DNA from: Pararcticibacter amylolyticus
Lineage (GTDB): Bacteria; Bacteroidota; Bacteroidia; Sphingobacteriales; Sphingobacteriaceae
DNA: 64,000 nucleotides
Direction of reading: 5' to 3'
Assembly: GCF_003130405.1 (NCBI RefSeq)
Contig: NZ_QEAS01000001.1
Span: 2,310-66,309, forward strand
Part shown: positions 46,024-54,914 of the stretch, in pieces
How positions within the stretch are numbered: position 1 is the stretch's first letter
Layout of the letters: every line of letters begins with the position of its first letter
The notes under the pieces: model-generated
What the model saw: the letters and a program-made list of their open reading frames with translations, nothing else
Told to the model about the DNA's origin: nothing
Databases searched by the model: none
Translations under genes and position numbers: made by a program

Positions 46024-46770
46024 ATGTCTAATACACTCACTGACCGTAGCTTTTGGAGTAACTATTGGGAGTCTAAATCGGGTTTGGCCTTCCCTGTTGG
46101 CAGAAATTACCTGTTCCACCAGCAGCTGTCCGGGATCATTGCTGAAAACCATCCCCAAAACGCTATTGAGCTGGGAGGCTTCCCCGGATACTATGCTATT
46201 TTTCTTAAAAAGCACTTCAATATTAATAGTACACTACTCGATTATTTTGTTCACCCCGGCATATTAAAGGATGTGCTTCATGCAAATAACCTGTCATCAG
46301 GAGACATCCGGGTAATCGAAGCCGATCTTTTTAATTACGAAAGCAGTCAGCAATATGATCTGGTCCTGTCCTGCGGGTTAATAGAACACTTCCACGATAC
46401 AAAGGACATTATCGCCAGACATCTCAGCCTTCTGAAGCCTGGTGGACAATTATTTATTACGCTGCCGAACTTCAGGGGAGTCAACGGATGGGTGCAGAAA
46501 AAATTTGATCCTGAGAACTACGAAAAACACAATATCAACTCTATGGATATTGACCTGCTGAGGTCTATTGCCAACGAACTTGAGCTAAAGGATATAAAAG
46601 CAGATTATTTTGGAGGCTTTAGTTTATGGCTTGAAAATAAGGATCAGGTTTCCCCCTTCATCAGGGCATTTCTCAAATCTCTCTGGCTGGCCGGAAAGGT
46701 GCTGACAAAAACACTCCGGTTCGAGTCAAAACAATTATCCCCCTACATCATCCTTCAGGCAAGAAAATAA
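46024..46770 (+). CDS. Class I SAM-dependent methyltransferase
   Basis: From the ATG at 46024 (MSNTLTDRSFWSNYWES) the protein has 248 residues; the earlier in-frame ATG at 45949 would add a phenylalanine-rich stretch and overlap the divergent gene. The nucleotide-binding region NAIELGGFPGYYAIFL replaces the strict GxGxG, followed by LVLSCGLIEHFHD and LKPGGQLFITLPN, the usual methyltransferase motifs IV-VI. In this locus it probably methylates a sugar of the surface glycan. The acceptor is unknown. Confidence 0.85.
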   Translation: MSNTLTDRSFWSNYWESKSGLAFPVGRNYLFHQQLSGIIAENHPQNAIELGGFPGYYAIFLKKHFNINSTLLDYFVHPGILKDVLHANNLSSGDIRVIEADLFNYESSQQYDLVLSCGLIEHFHDTKDIIARHLSLLKPGGQLFITLPNFRGVNGWVQKKFDPENYEKHNINSMDIDLLRSIANELELKDIKADYFGGFSLWLENKDQVSPFIRAFLKSLWLAGKVLTKTLRFESKQLSPYIILQARK

Positions 46771-46811
46771 GTTAAAGCCCCGGCCTCTCACTCTTTCAGT
46801 ATACAATATAC

Positions 46812-46819
46812 TATATTTG
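46812..46819 (+). promoter_or_regulatory. Candidate -7 element of the pseudaminic acid operon
   Basis: TATATTTG is a full TAnnTTTG match, 33 bases before the start codon at 46852. It is the last good promoter element before seven closely packed genes. Confidence 0.5.
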
Positions 46820-46851
46820 CAGGTATGCTGGCTTAATGCCGGGGATTTACT

Positions 46852-47739
46852 ATGCTTGAGTCGATTTATAAACAGTTAGATAAATTTATTGCCTTAACTG
46901 TTTCCGTCATAACATCTACCTTAAAAATACTGGTAAGATCAAAGTTCGGATTAAAACTGCCGCCTGCAACAGGTTCCGTCTGTTCCGTTCTTGGAAACGG
47001 CCCTTCCCTGAATACCTCACTTGAAAAGGACATTGACTTTATAAAGAAGAACGAGATGTTCTGCGTCAATAATTTCATCCAGTCAGAGTATTTCGAAATT
47101 CTAATGCCTCAGAACTATGTTCTGCTAGATGGCTATTATTTTATATTTAACGACACCACTCACAACCGGGCAGATATAAGGGCCACATTCGAGCTTTTTA
47201 AAAATGTAAGCTGGGACATAAAACTGTTTGTCCCCTATACCGGGAGAAATTCCTATTTTATCAGGAATCTTCAGAAAGAAAACAAACATATTAAGGTTTT
47301 CTATTTTAACTATGTGATCACAAAAGGATTTAAATGGTTCACACACTTCATTTTCAGGAATGGCCTGGGAATGCTTCAATGCGAAAATGTACTCGCCTCC
47401 TGCCTGTATCTTGCCGTCAACCGGGGATTTAAGAAGATCTTTATATTCGGGGCCGACCATTCATGGCATGAGCAGTTTAAGCTGGAAGACAACAGGATCA
47501 TGATCTCGGATGTTCACTTCTACGACAAACAGCCGGTAAAACCTATATTGGTTCACGACCGGATCAACGACAAAAAGGTAACCATAGCAGATTGTTTCCT
47601 GTCTTTTCATAAAGCATTTAAAAGCTACCAGGTAATGAAGGAATATGCGGCATCGCAAGGGTCTGAAATTCTGAATGCCTCTGCCAAAAGCTATATTGAC
47701 AGTTTTGAAAGGGTGGAAATCACACAAACTAAAGAGTAA
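46852..47739 (+). CDS. MptE/DUF115- and GT42-like protein, candidate nonulosonic acid transferase
   Basis: The protein has 295 residues. The N-terminal LGNGPSLN (47-54) followed by FCVNNF (70-75) is the nucleotide-binding pattern of DUF115/MptE-like proteins and of GT42 sialyltransferases. A second conserved-looking stretch, GFKKIFIFGADHSW (192-205), matches the position of the GYKEIYLSGIDF-type motif of GT42 enzymes. The gene is first in the pseudaminic acid operon, and its stop overlaps pseB (TAATG). DUF115 proteins of the Maf type attach pseudaminic acid to flagellin in other bacteria. Transfer of the CMP-sugar is therefore a good hypothesis, but the similarity is read by eye. No membrane segment is clear, though residues 12-28 are hydrophobic. 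Confidence 0.65.
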   Translation: MLESIYKQLDKFIALTVSVITSTLKILVRSKFGLKLPPATGSVCSVLGNGPSLNTSLEKDIDFIKKNEMFCVNNFIQSEYFEILMPQNYVLLDGYYFIFNDTTHNRADIRATFELFKNVSWDIKLFVPYTGRNSYFIRNLQKENKHIKVFYFNYVITKGFKWFTHFIFRNGLGMLQCENVLASCLYLAVNRGFKKIFIFGADHSWHEQFKLEDNRIMISDVHFYDKQPVKPILVHDRINDKKVTIADCFLSFHKAFKSYQVMKEYAASQGSEILNASAKSYIDSFERVEITQTKE

Positions 47740-48755
47740 TGTTAGACTTAAACGAAAAATCGGTATTGATAACAGGAGGGACCGGATCCCTTGGAAAGCA
47801 TCTTACAAAGACGATCTTATCCCAGTATCCCGGGATAAAGAGACTTGTCATTTTCTCAAGGGATGAACAAAAACAGTTCCAGATGTCGCAGCTCTTCCCG
47901 AACTCAAAATATCCTGGTATCAGGTATTTTATAGGCGATGTGAGGGATGCGGATCGTTTAAAACGGGCTTTCAAAGACATTGATCATGTAATACATGCAG
48001 CTGCAATGAAGCATGTACCAATTGCAGAATATAACCCGAGTGAGTGTATTAAAACAAACGTCCTGGGTGCAGAAAATGTCATCAACGCTGCCCTCGAAAC
48101 GGATGTAAAATCCGTTGTTGCCCTGTCAACAGATAAGGCTGCTGCCCCGATTAATCTCTACGGAGCCACAAAACTAACATCCGACAAGCTCTTCATCGCA
48201 GCTAATAATATCCGTGGAAAAAGGAACATCAGGTTTTCAGTCGTCCGCTATGGTAATGTAATGGGCTCGAACGGCTCAGTTATTCCTTTCTTTATTAACA
48301 AAAGAAAGGATGGGGTGATCCCTATTACAGATCCGGAAATGACCCGCTTTAACATCACCCTCCAGGGTGGAGTGGATATGGTTCTCCATGCAATGGAAAC
48401 AGCCTGGGGCGGTGAAATCTTTGTCCCTAAAATTCCTTCCTACAGGATTACAGAGCTGGCAACAGCCATCGCCCCCGAATGCCGGCAGGAAATTGTAGGG
48501 ATCAGGCCTGGTGAAAAGGTACATGAGGAAATGATCACTTCGTCCGACTCATTCACTACTTATGATCTCGGAAAGTATTATGCGATTCTTCCCCAGGTAA
48601 CCAATTTCGATTTGAATGATTATATCAGGCACTTCGGTGCAAAGCCGGTGGAAAGGGGATTTCAGTATAACTCAGGGCAAAACTCCGAATGGGTATCGGT
48701 CGATGAGATCAGAAAACTTATCATTGAACATGTAGATCCTGATTTCAAAGCATAG
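47739..48755 (+). CDS. pseB: UDP-N-acetylglucosamine 4,6-dehydratase (inverting), PseB
   Basis: The protein has 338 residues. The NADP-binding motif ITGGTGSLG spans 11-19. The catalytic set D132-K133 (STDKAA) and Y141-K145 (YGATK) has the same numbering as H. pylori FlaA1/PseB as I recall it. It makes the first intermediate of CMP-pseudaminic acid by dehydration and C5 epimerisation. The start codon overlaps the previous stop. pseC follows after 3 bases. Confidence 0.96.
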   Translation: MLDLNEKSVLITGGTGSLGKHLTKTILSQYPGIKRLVIFSRDEQKQFQMSQLFPNSKYPGIRYFIGDVRDADRLKRAFKDIDHVIHAAAMKHVPIAEYNPSECIKTNVLGAENVINAALETDVKSVVALSTDKAAAPINLYGATKLTSDKLFIAANNIRGKRNIRFSVVRYGNVMGSNGSVIPFFINKRKDGVIPITDPEMTRFNITLQGGVDMVLHAMETAWGGEIFVPKIPSYRITELATAIAPECRQEIVGIRPGEKVHEEMITSSDSFTTYDLGKYYAILPQVTNFDLNDYIRHFGAKPVERGFQYNSGQNSEWVSVDEIRKLIIEHVDPDFKA

Positions 48756-48758
48756 AAT

Positions 48759-49931
48759 ATGAATCCAATTCCTTACGGACGTCAGACAATTACAGAATCA
48801 GATCTTGAAGCCGTTGTCAGCGTCCTTAAATCTGATTATCTCACGCAGGGGCCGGAAATTCCCGCCTTCGAAAACAAATTCGCAGAATATGTCGGCGCAA
48901 AGTATGCGGTTGCAGTATCTAATGGCACTGCTGCACTTCACCTCTGCGCAATGGCACTTGGCGTAAACAGCGTAAGCCGGGTGATCACCACCCCTATTAC
49001 TTTTGCCGCTTCCGCGAATTGCATAAAGTATTGTGGCGGAGAGGTCTGGTTTGCAGATATTGATCCTGAAACATATTTACTGGATATCAATAAAGTGAGG
49101 AGCTTGCTGGAAGCTCACCCCAAAGGTTTTTTCCAGGGTATCATCCCTGTAGATTTCGCGGGACAGGCAGCTGACCTCGAGGCCTTCAGGAAGCTGGCAG
49201 ATGAATATGGTCTGTGGATCATCGAAGATGCATGCCATGCTCCGGGCGGGTACTTTACAGACAGCCAGGGCAACCATCAGAACTGTGGAAACGGAAACTT
49301 TGCCGAGCTGTCCATTTTCTCTTTCCATCCCGTAAAACATATTGCAACCGGAGAAGGGGGAATGATTACCACAAACAGCAAACAGCTATATGATAAGCTG
49401 ATCCTTTACAGAACACATGGCATCACGAAAGATCCGTCTATGTTCCTCAATTCACCCGATGAGGTCGCCCAGGGAGGTTGGTATTATGAAATGCAGGAAC
49501 TTGGCTATAATTACCGGTTAACAGAGTTTCAGGCCGCTTTAGGTTCTTCGCAGCTCGGACGCGCAGAAGCAAACCTTGAGAGAAGAAGGGTGCTGGCAGC
49601 CAGGTATGATAAAGCGTTTGAAAACAGCCCCGTGATCAAGCCAGTAAATACGGGAGGGCACGCCTGGCACCTCTACGTCATCCAGGTTGATGACAGAAAG
49701 GGACTGTACGACTACTTAAGAGAACAGCATATCTATGCACAGGTACATTATATACCGGTGCATTTACTTCCTTACTATAAAGGACTGGGACACTCGAAAG
49801 GTGAAGCTCCGGCAGCTGAGGCTTACTACGAAAGGTGTCTGAGCATCCCGATGTATCACGCTTTAACAGACGAAGACCAGGACAGGGTAATTAATACCAT
49901 CCTGAGATATTTCAACCTTGCCGTTTTTTAA
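48759..49931 (+). CDS. pseC: UDP-4-amino-4,6-dideoxy-N-acetyl-beta-L-altrosamine transaminase, PseC
   Basis: The protein has 390 residues of the DegT/DnrJ/EryC1 aminotransferase family. The PLP-binding lysine is K193 in FHPVKHIATGEGG, with SNGTAALHLCAMAL binding the cofactor phosphate and DACHAPGG its ring. It aminates the 4-keto product of PseB. Its length and its place between pseB and a cytidylyltransferase gene support PseC over other sugar aminotransferases. Confidence 0.95.
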   Translation: MNPIPYGRQTITESDLEAVVSVLKSDYLTQGPEIPAFENKFAEYVGAKYAVAVSNGTAALHLCAMALGVNSVSRVITTPITFAASANCIKYCGGEVWFADIDPETYLLDINKVRSLLEAHPKGFFQGIIPVDFAGQAADLEAFRKLADEYGLWIIEDACHAPGGYFTDSQGNHQNCGNGNFAELSIFSFHPVKHIATGEGGMITTNSKQLYDKLILYRTHGITKDPSMFLNSPDEVAQGGWYYEMQELGYNYRLTEFQAALGSSQLGRAEANLERRRVLAARYDKAFENSPVIKPVNTGGHAWHLYVIQVDDRKGLYDYLREQHIYAQVHYIPVHLLPYYKGLGHSKGEAPAAEAYYERCLSIPMYHALTDEDQDRVINTILRYFNLAVF

Positions 49932-49945
49932 TAAAGCAGGACACT

Positions 49946-50671
49946 GTGAAGAATATTGGAATTATTACGCAGGCTAGAATGACAAGTACCCGGCTCCCGG
50001 GTAAAATATTCAGAGAGGCTCACGGTCGGCCTCTCCTGTCTTATCACATTGAAAGGCTGCAGAAAACAGGACTTGACCTTGCTATAGCAACAACCCTGAA
50101 TTCAACGGACGACTGTGTATCAGACTTCGCGGCTCAGAACAACTTAAAAGTTCACAGAGGAAGCGAAGAGAATGTACTGAGCCGGTTTTACGAAACGGCT
50201 ACCAAACACCATTTCGGTCTTATTGTGCGGGTCACGTCAGACTGTCCTCTCATCGACCCGCATCTAATAAGAAACAGCATAGAAAAGTATCTTAAAATCA
50301 ACAATGAGAACCTTTACATGAGCAATGCTATTGAAAGAACATTTGCCAGGGGTTTCGATTTTGAGATTTTCAGCTTTAAATTACTGGAAGAAGCATTTCT
50401 GAAGGCCGTTGACAAAGCAGACCAGGAGCATGTAACTCCATATATCTGGAAAAACACTTCGGGAAACACAGAGTTTTATCATATAAAGCAGGACACGGAT
50501 CATAGCAGCCTGAGAATTACAGTGGACACCCCTGAGGACTATGAGCTGATTAAGATATTAATTGAAAAGTATCAGGCTGACAAACTTGATTATCATAGTA
50601 TTGAGGAACTTTTGATAGGCCACCCTGAGCTGACGTCTATTAATGCTGATATTGAGCAGAAAAAAGTATAG
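49946..50671 (+). CDS. pseF: SpsF-like cytidylyltransferase in the PseF position
   Basis: The protein has 241 residues and starts at GTG 49946, 14 bases after pseC. The nucleotide-binding motif ITQARMTSTRLPGK (7-20) is that of SpsF-type NTP transferases, not the ARAGSKG type of classical CMP-sugar synthetases. RVTSDCPLIDPHLI is the metal-site region. In pseudaminic acid operons this protein usually occupies the CMP-transferase role, so the symbol reflects position and pathway need rather than direct similarity to Campylobacter PseF. Confidence 0.8.
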   Translation: MKNIGIITQARMTSTRLPGKIFREAHGRPLLSYHIERLQKTGLDLAIATTLNSTDDCVSDFAAQNNLKVHRGSEENVLSRFYETATKHHFGLIVRVTSDCPLIDPHLIRNSIEKYLKINNENLYMSNAIERTFARGFDFEIFSFKLLEEAFLKAVDKADQEHVTPYIWKNTSGNTEFYHIKQDTDHSSLRITVDTPEDYELIKILIEKYQADKLDYHSIEELLIGHPELTSINADIEQKKV

Positions 50672-50680
50672 GACTTCTTA

Positions 50681-52180
50681 TTGAAACAGGATATTATCAT
50701 AAGAGCAGACGGCGGAACTTCCATTGGAATGGGGCATATCGTCCGCTGTCTGGCACTCGCAGACATGCTCAAAGAACATTTTAGCATTAGTTTTGCCGTT
50801 CAGGAGCCCGGCAATCCGGTCATTGAAATGATCAGGGAAAGGGCGATTGAAATCATAGCCCTGCCGCAAACCTCCGATTTTGAAGAAGACTTCCTGAATT
50901 TTCAACCATATCTCCGGCCAGGAGTAATTGTTATACTGGATGGTTATGGATTCACTGCCAGGTATCAAAACGGGATAAAACGAAAAGGATGCAAACTGGT
51001 CTATATAGACGACCTGCATAGCTGGCGCCAGGTGGCAGATGTTGTCATCAATCACGCTGAAGGGATCTCACCTCTGGATTATGAGGCCGAAGATGATGTA
51101 CGCTTTTGTCTTGGCTCAAAATATGCCATGCTGAGGAAACCCTTTCTGGCCGATACCGAATCCCGCAAGCCCGGACCTCTGAGAAGTATTTTTATCAGCA
51201 TGGGGGCGGCAGACAAAGACAATCTGACCTGGAAGTTTACAGAGGCCTTACTGGATATCCGCCAAATTGAGGAAATTCACCTTATGCTGGGAGCGGTTAA
51301 TCCTCACCTTCAACAGATCCGGCATCTTGCCATGACTGTTACAGAGGTAAAGATCAGCATCCACATCAACATAGATGCAGCCGGCCTCCGGCAATTATTA
51401 GAAAGAAGCGATCTGGCAATCTGCCCTGCAAGCACGATTGCGCTGGAAGCTTGTGCTGTTGGTATAGGGCTGTTATCAGGGTTTTCGGCAGATAACCAAA
51501 AGTCCATTCTAAATGGCTTAAAGTCGGCACAGGTTCTGAAAGACCTGGGAGATCTGCAGAAGATCAGCACGAGCGGCATTAAGCTTCATGTAGAAAGCCT
51601 GATTAAAGAGCCGCATCAAATCTCCGGAATGATACAAAATCAGAAAAAGCTGATAGACGGCCGTTCCGCTGATAGATTGAGGAGTGTATTTGAAGAACTT
51701 AAGAATGAAAAACTTCATTTCAGGTTCGCGGAGGAGAAAGATGCCATGTTATATTTTAAATGGACGAACGACCCCGTAGTAAGAGCTAATTCATTTCAAC
51801 AGCACAATATCAGTCTTGAACACCATCTCCGGTGGTTTCATGAGCATATTCACGATCCTGATTATTATTTTTATCTCTTTCTGGATAAAGAGGGCTCTCC
51901 TGCCGGACAGGTCAGGATTAGCAGGGACGGAGTAGAAACCACTATCGGTATTTCAGTTGATGAGAACTTCAGAGGCCAGTCGCTGGCTCCTGAAATGATT
52001 AGGAAAGCAAGCAGGCACTATCTTGCCCACCATCCGGAAGAAAAAGTAAGCGCCTACATAAAGATAGAAAATACGGCGTCCTATAAATCGTTTATAAAAG
52101 CTGGGTTCATAACAGCGGCAATAACAGATATCAGCGGATGCAAAAGCTACAAATTGGAAAGGAAAGACATTTATGAATGA
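50681..52180 (+). CDS. pseG: Fused PseG UDP-sugar hydrolase and PseH-like GNAT acetyltransferase
   Basis: The protein has 499 residues and appears to start at TTG 50681. Residues 1-about 335 are PseG: RADGGTSIGMGHIVRC with H19 as the probable catalytic base, VILDGYGF, and the GT-B-like SMGAADKDN and CPASTIALEACAVG. Residues about 344-499 form a GNAT domain (LHFRFAEEKDAMLYFKWTND, VRISRDGVETTIGISVDENF and FRGQSLAPEMI), in the role of PseH, which acetylates the 4-amino group. The order of reactions is PseH then PseG, so fusion links consecutive steps. It overlaps pseI by 8 bases. Confidence 0.9.
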   Translation: MKQDIIIRADGGTSIGMGHIVRCLALADMLKEHFSISFAVQEPGNPVIEMIRERAIEIIALPQTSDFEEDFLNFQPYLRPGVIVILDGYGFTARYQNGIKRKGCKLVYIDDLHSWRQVADVVINHAEGISPLDYEAEDDVRFCLGSKYAMLRKPFLADTESRKPGPLRSIFISMGAADKDNLTWKFTEALLDIRQIEEIHLMLGAVNPHLQQIRHLAMTVTEVKISIHINIDAAGLRQLLERSDLAICPASTIALEACAVGIGLLSGFSADNQKSILNGLKSAQVLKDLGDLQKISTSGIKLHVESLIKEPHQISGMIQNQKKLIDGRSADRLRSVFEELKNEKLHFRFAEEKDAMLYFKWTNDPVVRANSFQQHNISLEHHLRWFHEHIHDPDYYFYLFLDKEGSPAGQVRISRDGVETTIGISVDENFRGQSLAPEMIRKASRHYLAHHPEEKVSAYIKIENTASYKSFIKAGFITAAITDISGCKSYKLERKDIYE

Positions 52181-53213
52181 TATTAAAATTGGCAATTTCA
52201 CAATAGGCGACCAGCACAAGCCTTTCGTAATTGCTGAAATGAGCGGTAATCACAATCAATCACTTGAGAGGGCGCTGGAGCTTGTGGATGCTGCAGCCAG
52301 GGCGGGGGCTCATGCACTGAAACTTCAGACCTATACGGCAAATACCATCACAATGCAGGGCGCTTATACCATTCATGATGAGAAGTCGTTATGGAACGGC
52401 CGCGAACTCTACGACCTGTATAAAATGGCGTATACTCCATGGGAATGGCATGAAGCGATCTTTGACAGGGCGAAAGAAAAAGGCATGGCTGCATTCAGCT
52501 CTCCTTTTGATGAAACAGCAGTAGACTTTCTTGAAAGTCTCAATGTCCCCGCATATAAGATCGCGTCTTTTGAAAACACGCACCATCCCCTTTTACGTAA
52601 AGTGGCCGCTACCGGAAAACCCGTGATCGTTTCTACCGGGGTAGCCACAATTGCAGATATAGACGAAACCGTCAGGGTACTCAGGGCTGCAGGCTGCAAG
52701 GATATCATCTTATTAAAGTGTACGAGCACATACCCGGCAAGTCCTGAAAATACCAATCTCCTGACCATCCCGCATCTCAGGCAACTACACAATTGCCTAA
52801 CAGGCCTTTCAGATCACACCATGGGGATAGGAGCCTCTGTAGCTGCGGTAGCGCTGGGAGCGCGCGTCATTGAGAAGCACTTTACACTAAGAAGAGCGGA
52901 TGGCGGGGTAGACAGTACGTTTTCTTTAGAACCGGAGGAGCTGCAGGCACTCGTCACAGAAACTGAAAGAGCGTTCCTTGCCCTTGGTCAGATCCAATAT
53001 GGCATCCAACCAGCAGAAGAGAAGAGCGTGTTCTTTAAACGCTCCATTTATGTATCAAAAGACATCAAAAAAGGGGAAGCATTTTCTGAAGATAATCTCA
53101 AAGTCATCAGGCCGGCTATAGGTCTCCCTCCAAAATTCATTGATTCTGTAATAGGAAAAACTGCAAATACGGATCTTAAAGCGGGAACTCCTTTAAGCTG
53201 GGAAAATCTTTAA
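52173..53213 (+). CDS. pseI: Pseudaminic acid synthase, PseI
   Basis: The protein has 346 residues. The NeuB-type TIM barrel (about 1-270) has AEMSGNHNQSLERALELVDA, FSSPFDETAVDFLE and GLSDHTMGIGASVAAVALGA. A C-terminal SAF antifreeze-like domain (about 285-346) begins RSIYVSKDIKKGEAF. It condenses the 6-deoxy-altrose sugar with phosphoenolpyruvate to give pseudaminic acid. AEMSGNH, rather than AEIGxNH, is typical of PseI over NeuB and LegI. It overlaps the pseG-pseH gene and precedes the flippase by 14 bases. Confidence 0.95.
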   Translation: MNDIKIGNFTIGDQHKPFVIAEMSGNHNQSLERALELVDAAARAGAHALKLQTYTANTITMQGAYTIHDEKSLWNGRELYDLYKMAYTPWEWHEAIFDRAKEKGMAAFSSPFDETAVDFLESLNVPAYKIASFENTHHPLLRKVAATGKPVIVSTGVATIADIDETVRVLRAAGCKDIILLKCTSTYPASPENTNLLTIPHLRQLHNCLTGLSDHTMGIGASVAAVALGARVIEKHFTLRRADGGVDSTFSLEPEELQALVTETERAFLALGQIQYGIQPAEEKSVFFKRSIYVSKDIKKGEAFSEDNLKVIRPAIGLPPKFIDSVIGKTANTDLKAGTPLSWENL

Positions 53214-53227
53214 CTTCGCCGCCAGTT

Positions 53228-54703
53228 ATGAACATGATCGGCAAGCAGACTATCAAAGGAAGCATTTATTCTTACCTCGGTGTAATTATCGGCTTCTTTA
53301 GCGTTACGCTTCTGCGGTCTCATGGGCTCAGTTCTGAGGAAAACGGATATCTGGAATTGATCATGGCCTTCGCTGTAATCCTTACACAGTTCGGGTCGCT
53401 TGGCTTTTTTTCTGCGAGTACCAGGTGTTTCCCCTATTTCCGGAATGCGGAGAAAAACCACCATGGATTTCTGTTCCTGATGCTTGCGGTGCCTCTTGTT
53501 GGCACCTTGATCATTTGCCTCCTCTTCCTCCTTCTGAAACCGGTTATTTTTGCGTATACTGACTACGAGGACTTCTTTAACAATTATTCACCGGTCATAT
53601 TGATCCTGACAACTGGAACTCTTCTTTTTAGTGCCTTTGACAACTATAATCGCGTGGCACTCCTTGATGCAGCAACAGGCTCAATATTAAAGGAATTTCT
53701 GCAGAAGCTGACTGTCGCCTGTGCCCTGGCGGTTGTGTTCTTCTATCCGCTTCCATTCTCGCAGTTTATCTGGATCTGGCTATTTGCCAACCTTATCCCG
53801 ACCGTTCTCATCATTATTAATGTAAAGAAGAAAGAAAAGATCAATCTGGCTCCCGACTTCAGTTTTCTGGACAAGCCAATCGTTAAAATGCTGAGCAGTG
53901 TAAGCCTTTTCGCCGTTATCACCGGGCTGACCACTATGATCATCCAGTACATTGACAAGATCATGATTAAAGATATGCTGAATACGTCCCTTACCGGGAT
54001 ATATGGAATCACGGCGTTCTTTGGCACTGTAATTTCTATGCCGGCACGGGTGATGTACCGGATCGGGGGTGTTATAGTCGCAGAAAAATGGAAATCGGAT
54101 GATCTGCCCGGAATCGCTTCTATATACAGGAAGAGCTGCCTGAATCAGTTGTTGATCGGACTGCTTCTATTCGTTGGCATCTGGGCAAATATTGACAACA
54201 TTTTAAAAATGGTCCCCCCTGAATATGCGCAGGGCAAATATGTCATCCTGTTTGTCGCCATGAGCGGCTTAATTGATATGGCGACCGGCATGAACGGAAT
54301 GATCCTTGCCACATCGCGGTACTACCGTTATGATACTTATTTCTTCCTGGGGCTGATTTTCGTAACAATACTTGCAAATTATTTTTTCATCCCCGTTTGG
54401 GGAATAGCCGGTGCAGCTGCAGCAAGTACCCTTACAACTCTTATATTCAATCTTTACAGGTATATATTTCTCTGGAAAAAATTCGGTTTGCAGCCCTTCG
54501 ATATACGAAATCTGTACATCATGCTGATAGGGTTTGCTATATTATTCCTCATACACTATCTGCCGGAGCTACCTCTTATTCCGGATATCATTATCAGGTC
54601 AGGAATTATCACGCTCTTATATACCGGAATCATATATTCTCTTAAGATCGCTCCTGAGATGAACGACACCATTGATGGTTTGAGAAAAAAGGTCTTTAAA
54701 TAG
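53228..54703 (+). CDS. Wzx-like polysaccharide flippase
   Basis: The protein has 491 residues with about 12-14 membrane helices and no large soluble domain. The N-terminal MIGKQTIKGSIYSYLGVIIGFF and internal GIYGITAFFGTVISMPARVMYRI match the MOP/polysaccharide exporter superfamily. It should flip a lipid-linked glycan carrying pseudaminic acid across the inner membrane. It is the last gene of the operon, closed by a strong terminator. No polymerase (Wzy) is evident in the window. Confidence 0.9.
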   Translation: MNMIGKQTIKGSIYSYLGVIIGFFSVTLLRSHGLSSEENGYLELIMAFAVILTQFGSLGFFSASTRCFPYFRNAEKNHHGFLFLMLAVPLVGTLIICLLFLLLKPVIFAYTDYEDFFNNYSPVILILTTGTLLFSAFDNYNRVALLDAATGSILKEFLQKLTVACALAVVFFYPLPFSQFIWIWLFANLIPTVLIIINVKKKEKINLAPDFSFLDKPIVKMLSSVSLFAVITGLTTMIIQYIDKIMIKDMLNTSLTGIYGITAFFGTVISMPARVMYRIGGVIVAEKWKSDDLPGIASIYRKSCLNQLLIGLLLFVGIWANIDNILKMVPPEYAQGKYVILFVAMSGLIDMATGMNGMILATSRYYRYDTYFFLGLIFVTILANYFFIPVWGIAGAAAASTLTTLIFNLYRYIFLWKKFGLQPFDIRNLYIMLIGFAILFLIHYLPELPLIPDIIIRSGIITLLYTGIIYSLKIAPEMNDTIDGLRKKVFK

Positions 54704-54848
54704 CAGTTAGCCCTTACAAAAATTTAAAAGTAAGAGACTGCCCGGAAAGTATCTTAAATAGCAAACTGACAAACTCTGTGTAATAAAGATCGCGGCTGAT
54801 GTAAATTCCGGATTACAAGGAAGGTTAATTATAATACTAAAAAACAAA

Positions 54849-54888
54849 AAAGAGGCTAAACTCACTTCAAATTGAGTTTAGCCTCTTT
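54849..54888. terminator. Bidirectional terminator between the pse operon and typA
   Basis: AAAGAGGCTAAACTCA (54849-54864) pairs perfectly over 16 bp with TGAGTTTAGCCTCTTT (54873-54888). It serves the flippase on the plus strand and typA on the minus strand. Bases 54704-54848 before it hold no gene. Confidence 0.92.
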
Positions 54889-54914
54889 ATATTAATTATG
54901 ACAGCTACTTTTGT

